Assembly: GCA_003141895.1 (NCBI GenBank)
Contig: PLNT01000018.1
Span: forward strand, 1-64,000
From: Bacteroidales bacterium
GTDB lineage: Bacteria > Bacteroidota > Bacteroidia > Bacteroidales > VadinHA17
Direction of reading: 5' to 3'
Length of the DNA: 64,000 nucleotides
Shown: piece by piece, positions 41,388-48,578 of the stretch
Layout: every line of letters begins with the position of its first letter
How positions within the stretch are numbered: the stretch's first letter is position 1
The notes under the pieces: model-generated
Databases searched by the model: none
What the model saw: only the letters and a program-made list of their open reading frames with translations
What the model was told of the DNA's origin: nothing
Made by a program: the position numbers and the translations under genes

Positions 41388-44324
41388 TCAGTATCTCTGG
41401 TCAGGCTTTATTGGCAGTTTCGCCATTTTTTCCACCTCCAATGACGGAAATCCGAATTCCTCAACAACCTTTCCAAGGATCAGATATGTACCGCTACCTT
41501 TAAATGGCCATTTATTCAGCGACTGTGAAAAGTGAGTCGTATCAAAAAAATTACCTTCGGCATCAACAAAGCATCCGAAATTCATCCAGTCATTTTTTAT
41601 TGTTTTTATATATTTTATCGTTACAAGATGTCCGACCATCCTGATCTTTTTACCGGTGTACTCACCCATCTGACGGGCTGAGACTTCACCCCGGAAAGAA
41701 GTCTCAAGCATGTCGAACCAGCTCATCGTAACCGGAAAACCAAAGAGCTCGATTTCATCATATACATCTTCAATCTTTCCCTGGGCAAGATCGGGAAGCG
41801 TGAAATTTCTTACAGGAGGAGAGAAGAGCGGACGTATATTGTCCTGCTTAGTCTTATTTATCATCATATGAGCTTCCCACAAAAGTACAGCTTTGCTCTT
41901 TCCTGTAAATCTTAATGCACCCGCTTTAATAAGAAGAATTAACGATTCTAATCCCGGATTTACTCGTATAACAAAATCATTCAGGTCTGAGAACTGTCCT
42001 TCGGCATTTCGGATCTCTTCTATTGATTGGGCAAGTTTATATTCAAGACTCATAATATGAATAAAACCAATGTATATGTCAGTTCCGTAGATTGTGGTTT
42101 TATATGTGCTTTTATTCACACACGGCAGCTGGATCGTTGCTCCGCATCTTCGAGCTTCATGAACATATACCCATGTCCTGTAGAACCCTCCGAAATTATT
42201 AATTACAGCCACCATGAATTCAAGCGGATAATGCGCTTTAAGATAAAGGCTCTGAAAACTTTCGACAGCATACGACGCAGAATGGGCCTTTGAGAAGGAA
42301 TACCCTGCAAATGACTCAATCTGTCTCCATACTTCTTTAGTTACCTCATCGCTGTACCCTCTCTCGTGGCAGTTGGAGAAGAACCTTTCAATAATGCGCT
42401 GCATCTCCTGTTTAGATCTGTATTTGCCGCTCATGGCACGACGAAGTGTGTCAGCATCGGAAAGATCGAGTCCTGCAAAGTGATGACAGACTTTCAGGAC
42501 ATCTTCCTGGTAAACCATAACACCGAATGTCTCAGCAAGCTGTTCCTTCATTACTGGATGTATATATTCGAATTTATCGGGATTATGGAATCTGTAAATG
42601 TATTCTTTCATCATTCCTGATCGTGCAACTCCGGGTCGTATCACAGAACTGGCTGCCACAAGTGTAGTGTAGTTATCGCATTTCAGTTTTTTCAGAAGAC
42701 CTCTCATTGCCGGACTTTCAATATAGAAGCATCCCTTGGTTTCACCTATCCTCAGATACTCTTTTACTTTTTGATCGGTTTTAAATTTCTGTATTGTATG
42801 GATATCCACATCAATGTGTTGGTTCCGCAATACTATTTCAGCACTTTCTTTGATATGGCCTATCCCTCTCTGACTCAGAATGTCGAGTTTTTCAAAGCCA
42901 ATATCTTCAGCGGTATACATGTCCCACTGGGTGGTTGGAAAGCCTTTCGGTGGCATATCCAGCGCCGTATAACATGTGATAGGTTCTTCTGAAATAAGAA
43001 TCCCGCCGGCATGAATACTTCTCATATTGGGAAAGTCAGCGATTTTCAGCCCGGTAGAAAAAATAAGATTTGTTATTTCATTCCGGCTGGTTTCTGCAGA
43101 AGGGTTATCGATGAGCGAATCGATCTCTTCTTTGGGCAGGCCATGCACCTTTCCCAGTTCACGTACGATCGACTTGCCTCTGAACGTGCTCATAGTCCCA
43201 AGCAGGGCAGTATGCCCGTACCCATATCTCTTGAAAATATAATCAATGACTTCATCGCGCTCCTTCCATGAGTAATCAATATCGAAATCGGGCGGACTGC
43301 TCCGTTTTGGGTTTATGAACCTCTCGAAGTAAAGGTTTAGATCGATGGGGTCAACATTAGTGATTTTCAGGCAATAAGCAACTACCGAATTTGCGCCGCT
43401 TCCACGTCCGACATGATAAAACCCGCGTGCCATTGAATAGCTTACGATATCCCATGTTATAAGAAAATATGCTGAGAAACCAAGTTTGTCGATTATTTCA
43501 AGTTCATGCTTTACTCTTTTTTTTGCTTCGCTGTTCTTGTTGCCATACCTGTAAATCAGTCCATCCCAGGCCAGTTTTTCAAGAAGCAGCTTGTCATCAT
43601 ATCTGCTGGCTGAGTAGATCTTTTTATTTTTAAGATTATCACGGTCGAACTCCAGAGTACAGTAATCCAGGAGTTTTTTTGTATTGTTTATCAGCCATGG
43701 ATATTCTTTTAAGATACTTTCGGTTTCAGCAGAAGTTTTAAAGAATTCATCTTCTCTTGCACACTGCGCTTGCGTCAGGTGGCTAAGCAGGATATTATTA
43801 TCCACTGCCCTGAGACTCCTGTGAATGAAAATATCATCCCTCTCCGCAAAGGTAACCGGCTGAAGTAAAACCATTGAACCTCTGTTTACTGATGAAGACA
43901 TTGTCAGCAAGCTGTTCAGCTCGTGTGGTTTTATACCTATGCGTTCATTATCAAATAGTTTACGGGCAGGACTTTTTTTAAGTGAATATATTATGTACGA
44001 CTCGGAGAATTGAGGTGCAGGGAAGGGGAGTGATAACTTATTGAAATTCAGGTCAGAGAGAAATTGATTTAACTCCTGCAGCCCTTTGTTATTACGGGCA
44101 ATCCCGATATATTGAAAATCATTTCCATTCCAGAATTCGATACCGGCAACAGGCCTGACATTCTTTTTAATACATTCTCCTGCAAATTCCGGAATTCCCG
44201 TTGAGTTATTTATATCGGTAAGAACAATAGTATCCGCCCCTGCATCCAATGCTTTCTGCACAAGCAGTTCTACGGACATGATTCCGTAACGCAGACTGTA
44301 ATATGAGTGACAGTTTAAATACAA
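41388..44324 (-). CDS. DnaE-type DNA polymerase III alpha subunit (SOS cassette)
   Basis: A 978-residue C-family polymerase, shorter than the replicative DnaE. PHP domain at the N terminus (LNCHSYYSLRYGIMSVELLV, LTDINNSTGIPEF), palm with the catalytic aspartates in PDFDIDYSW (Asp348 and Asp350), GRGSGANSVVAYCLKITNVDPIDLNLYFERFINP, fingers and a beta-binding region, helix-hairpin-helix, and an OB fold near the end (GKKIRMVGHLVTIKYIKT). The tau-binding C-terminal domain is absent, as in error-prone DnaE2/ImuC enzymes. It is in one strand run with a DinB polymerase and faces a LexA-like regulator, so a role in damage-induced translesion synthesis is likely. Its 5' end overlaps the four-helix-bundle gene by 10 bp. 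Confidence 0.9.
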   Translation of the reverse strand: MYLNCHSYYSLRYGIMSVELLVQKALDAGADTIVLTDINNSTGIPEFAGECIKKNVRPVAGIEFWNGNDFQYIGIARNNKGLQELNQFLSDLNFNKLSLPFPAPQFSESYIIYSLKKSPARKLFDNERIGIKPHELNSLLTMSSSVNRGSMVLLQPVTFAERDDIFIHRSLRAVDNNILLSHLTQAQCAREDEFFKTSAETESILKEYPWLINNTKKLLDYCTLEFDRDNLKNKKIYSASRYDDKLLLEKLAWDGLIYRYGNKNSEAKKRVKHELEIIDKLGFSAYFLITWDIVSYSMARGFYHVGRGSGANSVVAYCLKITNVDPIDLNLYFERFINPKRSSPPDFDIDYSWKERDEVIDYIFKRYGYGHTALLGTMSTFRGKSIVRELGKVHGLPKEEIDSLIDNPSAETSRNEITNLIFSTGLKIADFPNMRSIHAGGILISEEPITCYTALDMPPKGFPTTQWDMYTAEDIGFEKLDILSQRGIGHIKESAEIVLRNQHIDVDIHTIQKFKTDQKVKEYLRIGETKGCFYIESPAMRGLLKKLKCDNYTTLVAASSVIRPGVARSGMMKEYIYRFHNPDKFEYIHPVMKEQLAETFGVMVYQEDVLKVCHHFAGLDLSDADTLRRAMSGKYRSKQEMQRIIERFFSNCHERGYSDEVTKEVWRQIESFAGYSFSKAHSASYAVESFQSLYLKAHYPLEFMVAVINNFGGFYRTWVYVHEARRCGATIQLPCVNKSTYKTTIYGTDIYIGFIHIMSLEYKLAQSIEEIRNAEGQFSDLNDFVIRVNPGLESLILLIKAGALRFTGKSKAVLLWEAHMMINKTKQDNIRPLFSPPVRNFTLPDLAQGKIEDVYDEIELFGFPVTMSWFDMLETSFRGEVSARQMGEYTGKKIRMVGHLVTIKYIKTIKNDWMNFGCFVDAEGNFFDTTHFSQSLNKWPFKGSGTYLILGKVVEEFGFPSLEVEKMAKLPIKPDQRY

Positions 44325-44764
44325 TTTAAAGTGACTAAAGTAACTAGAGTGACTAAAGTGACTAAAGTGACTAAAGTGACTAGAGTGACTAGAGTTATTG
44401 GGATTGCTAAGTTTAAAGTTTTACCGATTGAAGAAAAGATGGAAAGAAGTTCATTTGCCTCAATGATAATGGGTTCCAGTTCATTTGGTTCATTCCATTC
44501 CATTCCTGAGATTATTTCCAGCCAATAACTTGTTTCACTGGCTTCACTTTCACAGATCTTAATTCTACTCTTAAAATCTGCTCTGCTTCTTGCTCTGTTT
44601 GCCTCACGGTAATTTGCACCGATACTGGTTCCTGACTTAGTCAGTTGATTTCTAACTGTTTTGCCTTCAATAGTTTCAGGCAGACTAGCTGATAGTTTGA
44701 TGATCCTTATTGCAAATGCTTTAGTTCTTGCCTGAAGCTTTTTGCTGAATTCTTTATTTTCCAT
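44315..44764 (-). CDS. Four-helix-bundle (S23-like) protein with repeat-encoded tail
   Basis: A 149-residue protein. Residues 1-115 match the four-helix-bundle family first known from 23S rRNA intervening sequences: FSKKLQARTKAFAIRIIKLSASLP, RNQLTKSGTSIGANYREANRARSRADFKSRIKICESEASETSYWLEII and the final helix ELEPIIIEANELLSIFSSIGKTL. Its C terminus is then encoded by a 9-bp tandem repeat and reads TLV seven times. The function of free-standing copies is unknown, although related Avd proteins bind RNA in diversity-generating retroelements; no reverse transcriptase is present here. It separates dnaE from dinB and is flanked on both sides by inverted copies of the 9-mer, so it looks inserted. 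Confidence 0.82.
   Translation of the reverse strand: MENKEFSKKLQARTKAFAIRIIKLSASLPETIEGKTVRNQLTKSGTSIGANYREANRARSRADFKSRIKICESEASETSYWLEIISGMEWNEPNELEPIIIEANELLSIFSSIGKTLNLAIPITLVTLVTLVTLVTLVTLVTLVTLNCI
44331..44393. repeat. Seven tandem copies of a 9-bp unit
   Basis: GTGACTAAA/GTGACTAGA repeated seven times with few substitutions (one copy GTAACTAGA). It lies inside the 3' end of the four-helix-bundle gene and encodes its TLV repeats. Copy number is likely variable. Confidence 0.92.
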
Positions 44765-44782
44765 ATTTTTTAATTTAAAAAA

Positions 44783-44815
44783 ACTCTAGTCACTCTAGTT
44801 CACTCTAGCCACTCC
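44783..44815. repeat. Inverted degenerate array of the same 9-bp unit
   Basis: About three to four units read CTCTAGTCA/CTCTAGTTCA/CTCTAGCCA on the plus strand, which is the GTGACTAGAG unit in reverse orientation. Together with 44331-44393 it brackets the four-helix-bundle gene in inverted orientation, just upstream of its start codon. Confidence 0.8.
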
Positions 44816-44822
44816 AAACTTC

Positions 44823-46082
44823 CTAATGCCAATACCCTCCCCGGAGTCTCTCCTCCATCAAATTTTGCTCTTTAAGGGCGTTTTCGAGCTGTTTCAGGGC
44901 CTTTTCCTCTCTTTCGGTTACCGTCATCACTCCAGCGGCTCTCCTGACCGCATTTCGCCCGAAACGCTTTCTTATCTTGTCCATTGCCATATAGAGGCTG
45001 ACCTTTTCAGGAGTATCGTCAAACATGTCAAGCTGCTGAACTCCTCTTACCATGTGGCTGAACCTTACGCCGATGAGCCTGATAAGCATACGCCGCTGAT
45101 AGAGCCTTGCAAAGAGTTCTTTGGTGATATCGGCCAGAACATGGTCAAATGATGTATACGGTATCCGTTTCTGCAATGTGTGGGTATCGAAATTTGAATA
45201 CCTTATTTTAACAGTAACACACGAAGTGAGCTTTTCCTGCTTTCTAAGTTCAAATGCAATCTTCTCCACCATACTTACAAGCAGCTGATTCAGCCTGACA
45301 AGGTCCGTTGTGTCTTTTTCGAAAGTATGTTCAGTGCTTATCGATTTCTGTTCCGAATAGCTTATGACAGGAGCAGAGTCGATCCCATTAGCTTTTTTCC
45401 ACATTTCAATACCGCTTTTCCCCATCAGCTTTTCAAGCATTTCAATCGGGATATTCCGTAGGGTATAGATTGTAGCAATGCCCATTGAACGGAGCACCTG
45501 GTAAGTCTTCTGACCTATCATTGGTATTTTTCTTATCGAAAGCGGATCGAGGAATGGATGCACAATCTCTTTCTGTACCTCAATTTCCCCGTTCGGCTTT
45601 GCTTCTCCGGTTGCTATTTTTGATACTGTCTTGTTGATTGAAAGTCCTATTGATATTGGCAGCCCGGTCTCTTTCATTATGTACTGACGCAATTCATGGG
45701 ACCATTTATAGCATCCATAGAACCTGTCCATCCCTGTGAGATCGATATAGTGCTCATCCACCGATGATTTCTCATAAAGCGGTGCTCTTTCGGCAATTAT
45801 GCCTGTCACTATATTTGAATAGTTGCTGTAAAGCTCCATATCGCCTCTGATTACAATGGCATCGGGACACATATTCCTTGCCATCTTCATAGTCATGGCT
45901 GAACTCACACCATACTTACGTGCCTCGTAGCTGCAGCTCGATACAACTCCACGGTCCGACATACCGCCTATTATAACCGGCTTTCCGTTCAGGCGGCTGT
46001 TCTTAAGCCTCTCAACCGATACAAAAAATGTATCAAGGTCAAGATGCAGAACAGATCGGTCTATATTGCCGGTGAGGATCAT
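44823..46082 (-). CDS. dinB: DNA polymerase IV (Y family)
   Basis: A Y-family translesion polymerase of about 419 residues, taking the ATG at 46082 (MILTGNIDRSVLHLDLDTFF); an upstream in-frame ATG at 46106 would add eight residues. Catalytic acidic residues: the first Asp in HLDLDTFFVSVE and the pair in SSVDEHYIDLTG. GLSINKTVSKIATGEAKPNG, IPMIGQKTYQVLRSMGI (helix-hairpin-helix) and a little-finger domain follow. QQLDMF in the C-terminal part is a likely beta-clamp peptide. It is upstream of the four-helix-bundle and DnaE-like genes and divergent from the LexA-like regulator. Confidence 0.94.
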   Translation of the reverse strand: MILTGNIDRSVLHLDLDTFFVSVERLKNSRLNGKPVIIGGMSDRGVVSSCSYEARKYGVSSAMTMKMARNMCPDAIVIRGDMELYSNYSNIVTGIIAERAPLYEKSSVDEHYIDLTGMDRFYGCYKWSHELRQYIMKETGLPISIGLSINKTVSKIATGEAKPNGEIEVQKEIVHPFLDPLSIRKIPMIGQKTYQVLRSMGIATIYTLRNIPIEMLEKLMGKSGIEMWKKANGIDSAPVISYSEQKSISTEHTFEKDTTDLVRLNQLLVSMVEKIAFELRKQEKLTSCVTVKIRYSNFDTHTLQKRIPYTSFDHVLADITKELFARLYQRRMLIRLIGVRFSHMVRGVQQLDMFDDTPEKVSLYMAMDKIRKRFGRNAVRRAAGVMTVTEREEKALKQLENALKEQNLMEERLRGGYWH

Positions 46083-46108
46083 AGTTATAAATTTTAATAG
46101 TTGCAACT

Positions 46109-46242
46109 GGGAGTTTGAGATTGCTTCGTCGCTTCGCTTCTCGCAATGACCGTGACTTTTACTAGCTTCGGTTCAGCTCCCAACCTGAACTATCCTTAGC
46201 TGCACCGTCATTGCGAGCGAAGCGAAGCAATCTCCAACTCCC
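46109..46242. repeat. Dispersed inverted-repeat element, copy 2
   Basis: Terminal arms GGGAGTTTGAGATTGCTTCG (46109-46128, continuing to about 46153) and its counterpart ending 46242 form a long, near-perfect hairpin. The loop includes GCTTCGGTTCAGCTCCCAAC, closely related to the loop of the element at 6461-6578. It lies in the dinB/LexA-like divergent region, upstream of dinB. Confidence 0.85.
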
Positions 46243-46278
46243 AAGTCTTAATTTTTCTAAAAAAATATTTCACATTTC

Positions 46279-46324
46279 TTGCTTATATAACAAATTAGTT
46301 TTATTTTTGATTAGAAATTAATCA
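46279..46324 (+). promoter_or_regulatory. Promoter and candidate operator of the LexA-like gene
   Basis: TTG at 46279-46281, 20 bp, TATTTTTG at 46302-46309 fits the Bacteroidota promoter pattern. The inverted repeat TGATTA-GAAAT-TAATCA (46308-46324) begins within the -7 box and would block transcription if bound, consistent with autorepression by the encoded S24 protein. Confidence 0.5.
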
Positions 46325-46355
46325 ATTTAATGGTTACAATATAATCAATTTCATT

Positions 46356-47183
46356 ATGTATTTTGCATCGAACATAAAATTTTTAAGAAAAAGGAGAGGC
46401 AGGACACAGGGTGATGTCGCCTTCGCTCTTAACCTTAAACGTTCAACGCTGAGCGGTTATGAGAACGGTGTGGCCCAACCCGGAATAGAAATACTGATAT
46501 CATTTTCCGGCTATTTTAACATTGCTATTGATACAATCCTGAAGCTGGATATTTCAAAATTATCTGAAAGCCAGCTCGGTGAACTCGAGAGAGGATACGA
46601 TGCTTACATAAAAGGCAGCAATCTCCGGGTACTGACCACTACCGTCAATTCCGCCAACAGGGAAAACATCGAACTTGTCCATGAGAAAGCAAAAGCAGGT
46701 TATGCGACAGGCTACGCTGATCCGGAATATATCGGGGAACTGCCTGTATTCACCTTGCCGTTTCTTTCCGATAAAAAGAAATACAGAACTTTTCAGCTGA
46801 AAGGCGATTCGATGCTTCCCATACCTGATGGGTCATGGGTTACAGGGGAATATCTCCAGGACTGGATGCAGATCATAAGCGGGAAGGCTTATATTGTATT
46901 CACTCTTGACGAGGGGATAGTTTTTAAGGTAGTTGAAAACAATCTGACAAAAGATGGAAAACTTGTACTTTATTCACTTAATCCGGTTTACGAACCTTAT
47001 GAAGTGCACGTGAATGAGGTAAAAGAAATATGGAAGTTCGTTAATTATATCAGCAGCGAATTACCCGATCCGGTGCTCCCCGAAAAACAACTGATCCAGG
47101 CAGTTGCCGGCATGAAACACGATCTTGAAAGGATAAAAGCCAAATTAGGGAAAGATATTTCGGATATAGGTGAAGAAAAATAG
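46356..47183 (+). CDS. LexA-like XRE/S24 self-cleaving regulator
   Basis: A 275-residue regulator with an XRE helix-turn-helix at residues 1-65 (FLRKRRGRTQGDVAFALNLKRSTLSGYENGVAQPGIEIL) and a C-terminal S24 domain. The self-cleavage dyad is Ser152 (GDSMLPIPDG) and Lys191 (GIVFKVVEN), spaced as in LexA. An Ala114-Gly115 bond in KAKAGYATGY is the likely cleavage site, 38 residues before the Ser. Bacteroidota often use such XRE-S24 proteins where other bacteria have LexA. It faces dinB and the DnaE-like gene, so it probably controls this cassette. The last 30 residues form a charged helix. Confidence 0.9.
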   Translation: MYFASNIKFLRKRRGRTQGDVAFALNLKRSTLSGYENGVAQPGIEILISFSGYFNIAIDTILKLDISKLSESQLGELERGYDAYIKGSNLRVLTTTVNSANRENIELVHEKAKAGYATGYADPEYIGELPVFTLPFLSDKKKYRTFQLKGDSMLPIPDGSWVTGEYLQDWMQIISGKAYIVFTLDEGIVFKVVENNLTKDGKLVLYSLNPVYEPYEVHVNEVKEIWKFVNYISSELPDPVLPEKQLIQAVAGMKHDLERIKAKLGKDISDIGEEK

Positions 47184-47202
47184 GGATTTCAACAGACTTA
47201 AA

Positions 47203-47329
47203 GACCCCTCTGTCGCTTAGCGACATCTCCCCTGAAAGGGGCGAAAATTCTCACTCTTTTATGAGATTGTTATTAGATCCAGAATTTTCTCCCCCTGCAA
47301 GGGGGAGTGCCCGAAGGCCGAGGGGGTCA
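47203..47329. repeat. Two-arm GC-rich dispersed repeat
   Basis: Left arm CCCCTCTGTCGCTTAGCGAC and right arm GGGGGAGTGCCCGAAGGCCG enclose about 60 bp; inner sections AAAATTCT/AGAATTTT pair. The arms recur at 41122-41378. It fills the convergent gap between the LexA-like gene and the P-loop gene, where it could act as a bidirectional terminator. Confidence 0.8.
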
Positions 47330-47857
47330 TAATACCCTCCACTTCCCATCTTCAAACTCTATCGGAACAGAACTGATTCCTTCCATCTCCTCAATCTTAA
47401 ACTTTACATGAGGTAATTCTAGTAAGTGATTTATATTCTTGAGTTTATTTGAAGTTGCTGAACTCATTATTATAAACGCTCCCGGCTCCACAAAGTTCCT
47501 CAGTGCAGGTGACTCGCAGATTATTGGAGCTCCTTCAGGAATGAGATCCTTTATTTTATTAAAGACATACAAGAGACGGTCATCAAGAACTTTGGCAAAA
47601 TAAACATGTGCAGCACCAGCCCTCAGCATTCGGGAAGTATCTTTGGTTAAATCGCTGTTTGTTTCCTCATATATAGCATAGCTACCGGCTTCTTCCTCTA
47701 TACATTTCAATCCTTCTGTGGTCTCATGAAAATGGGGACTTATCTTGATTGTAGTGATGTTCAGGTGTTTATACTGTTCAATTATTCTGCAAGCCATCAT
47801 TGTTTTCCCTGACTTGCTACCAGTTCCTGCTATTAATAATAGATTTGGAATAAACAT
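47327..47857 (-). CDS. MobB-like P-loop NTP-binding protein
   Basis: About 176 residues from the ATG at 47857 (MFIPNLLLIAGTGSKSGKT); a longer start at 47881 would add eight hydrophobic residues. Walker A is GTGSKSGKT at about 11-19. The following ITTIKISPHFHE and the ACRIIEQYK helix resemble MobB, the GTP-binding accessory of molybdopterin-guanine dinucleotide synthesis, and related SIMIBI NTPases. ICESPALRNFVEPGAFIIM is a plausible Walker B/switch region. No molybdenum cofactor genes are nearby, so the substrate is uncertain. Confidence 0.6.
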   Translation of the reverse strand: MFIPNLLLIAGTGSKSGKTMMACRIIEQYKHLNITTIKISPHFHETTEGLKCIEEEAGSYAIYEETNSDLTKDTSRMLRAGAAHVYFAKVLDDRLLYVFNKIKDLIPEGAPIICESPALRNFVEPGAFIIMSSATSNKLKNINHLLELPHVKFKIEEMEGISSVPIEFEDGKWRVL

Positions 47858-47881
47858 AATTAAATAAAAAAATAAACACAC

Positions 47882-47922
47882 CCCATCACGCTTCGCGTGA
47901 GTCCCCTTTAGGGGGCAGGGGG
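47882..47922. repeat. Short GC-rich hairpin repeat
   Basis: CACGCTTCGCGTG is a stem-loop, followed by a pairing CCCCTTTAGGGGG block. It sits in the 42-bp gap (to the longer start) between two minus-strand genes and resembles fragments of the other GC-rich repeats. Confidence 0.6.
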
Positions 47923-47923
47923 G

Positions 47924-48463
47924 CTATTCTTTTGTAAGTCCAATTATCATATCAACGATCTTCTTGTTGTCTGTTTCAGGAATATGTCCTTCAAAGATTG
48001 CCCTGCATATTCTGTTTTTATCCAGAATCACAACTGTGTAATTATCTTTTGGCAAACCCCATGATTGCTGAAGGGTAGCCTTATAATCAAAAAGGATGGT
48101 AGTATCATATTTTTTAGCCTTGTTACCGGCAATCATTCTTATCAGACCATTTGGTTTCCATGTGGATTTGCAATCAACAATACCAAATCCCTTGAAAAGA
48201 TCTTTGCTGAGGGTCTTATCCACGTCAGTTGCTTTCTTTACAGCATCATTGAATGAGTCGTTAAGGTCCGATTCATCAGGATCGACATAGTTCAACTGGA
48301 GTACTTTTCCCGGCCATGAATTCATTGTAAATTCTTTTTTGTCAGCATCAGTAAACGTCCAGTCCGGTGCTTTCATTCCTACAGCCAGCTTTACATTCTG
48401 CTGTCCGAATATTCCTGTTAAAGCAAATAAACTTAGAACAAGGGTAATGATCGTCTTTTTCAT
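47924..48463 (-). CDS. Exported YtfJ-like thioredoxin-fold protein
   Basis: A 179-residue periplasmic protein (signal peptide about 1-20, TGIFG then QQN). The fold pattern is thioredoxin-like: VGMKAPDWTFTDADKKEFTMNSWPGKVLQLNYVDPDESDLND, a central helix region, and TVVILDKNRICRAIFEGHIPETDNKKIVDMI. Where redoxins have a CxxC, this protein has DESD, so it cannot act as a disulfide oxidoreductase by the usual mechanism. This matches the YtfJ family, of unknown role. It is next to the P-loop gene on the same strand. Confidence 0.72.
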   Translation of the reverse strand: MKKTIITLVLSLFALTGIFGQQNVKLAVGMKAPDWTFTDADKKEFTMNSWPGKVLQLNYVDPDESDLNDSFNDAVKKATDVDKTLSKDLFKGFGIVDCKSTWKPNGLIRMIAGNKAKKYDTTILFDYKATLQQSWGLPKDNYTVVILDKNRICRAIFEGHIPETDNKKIVDMIIGLTKE

Positions 48464-48553
48464 AAATTAACTTTTAAATTTAAAGCCCAATATATGAATT
48501 TTTTATCATTAATTAATTTCAGTAGTTTTTATCATTTATCCGCATAGTAATAT

Positions 48554-48561
48554 TACTTTTG
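48554..48561 (+). promoter_or_regulatory. -7 box of typA
   Basis: TACTTTTG fits TAnnTTTG exactly, 17 bp before the ATG. No -33 TTTG is evident. Confidence 0.5.
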
Positions 48562-48578
48562 CGGTCTAAATAATTTGT

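Noticed and set aside
44331-44393. CRISPR array
   Set aside because: The units are 9 bp and directly adjacent with no spacers; this is a microsatellite within a gene.
44315-44764. Diversity-generating retroelement accessory (Avd)
   Set aside because: The four-helix-bundle fold is related, but no reverse transcriptase, template repeat or variable repeat is present nearby.
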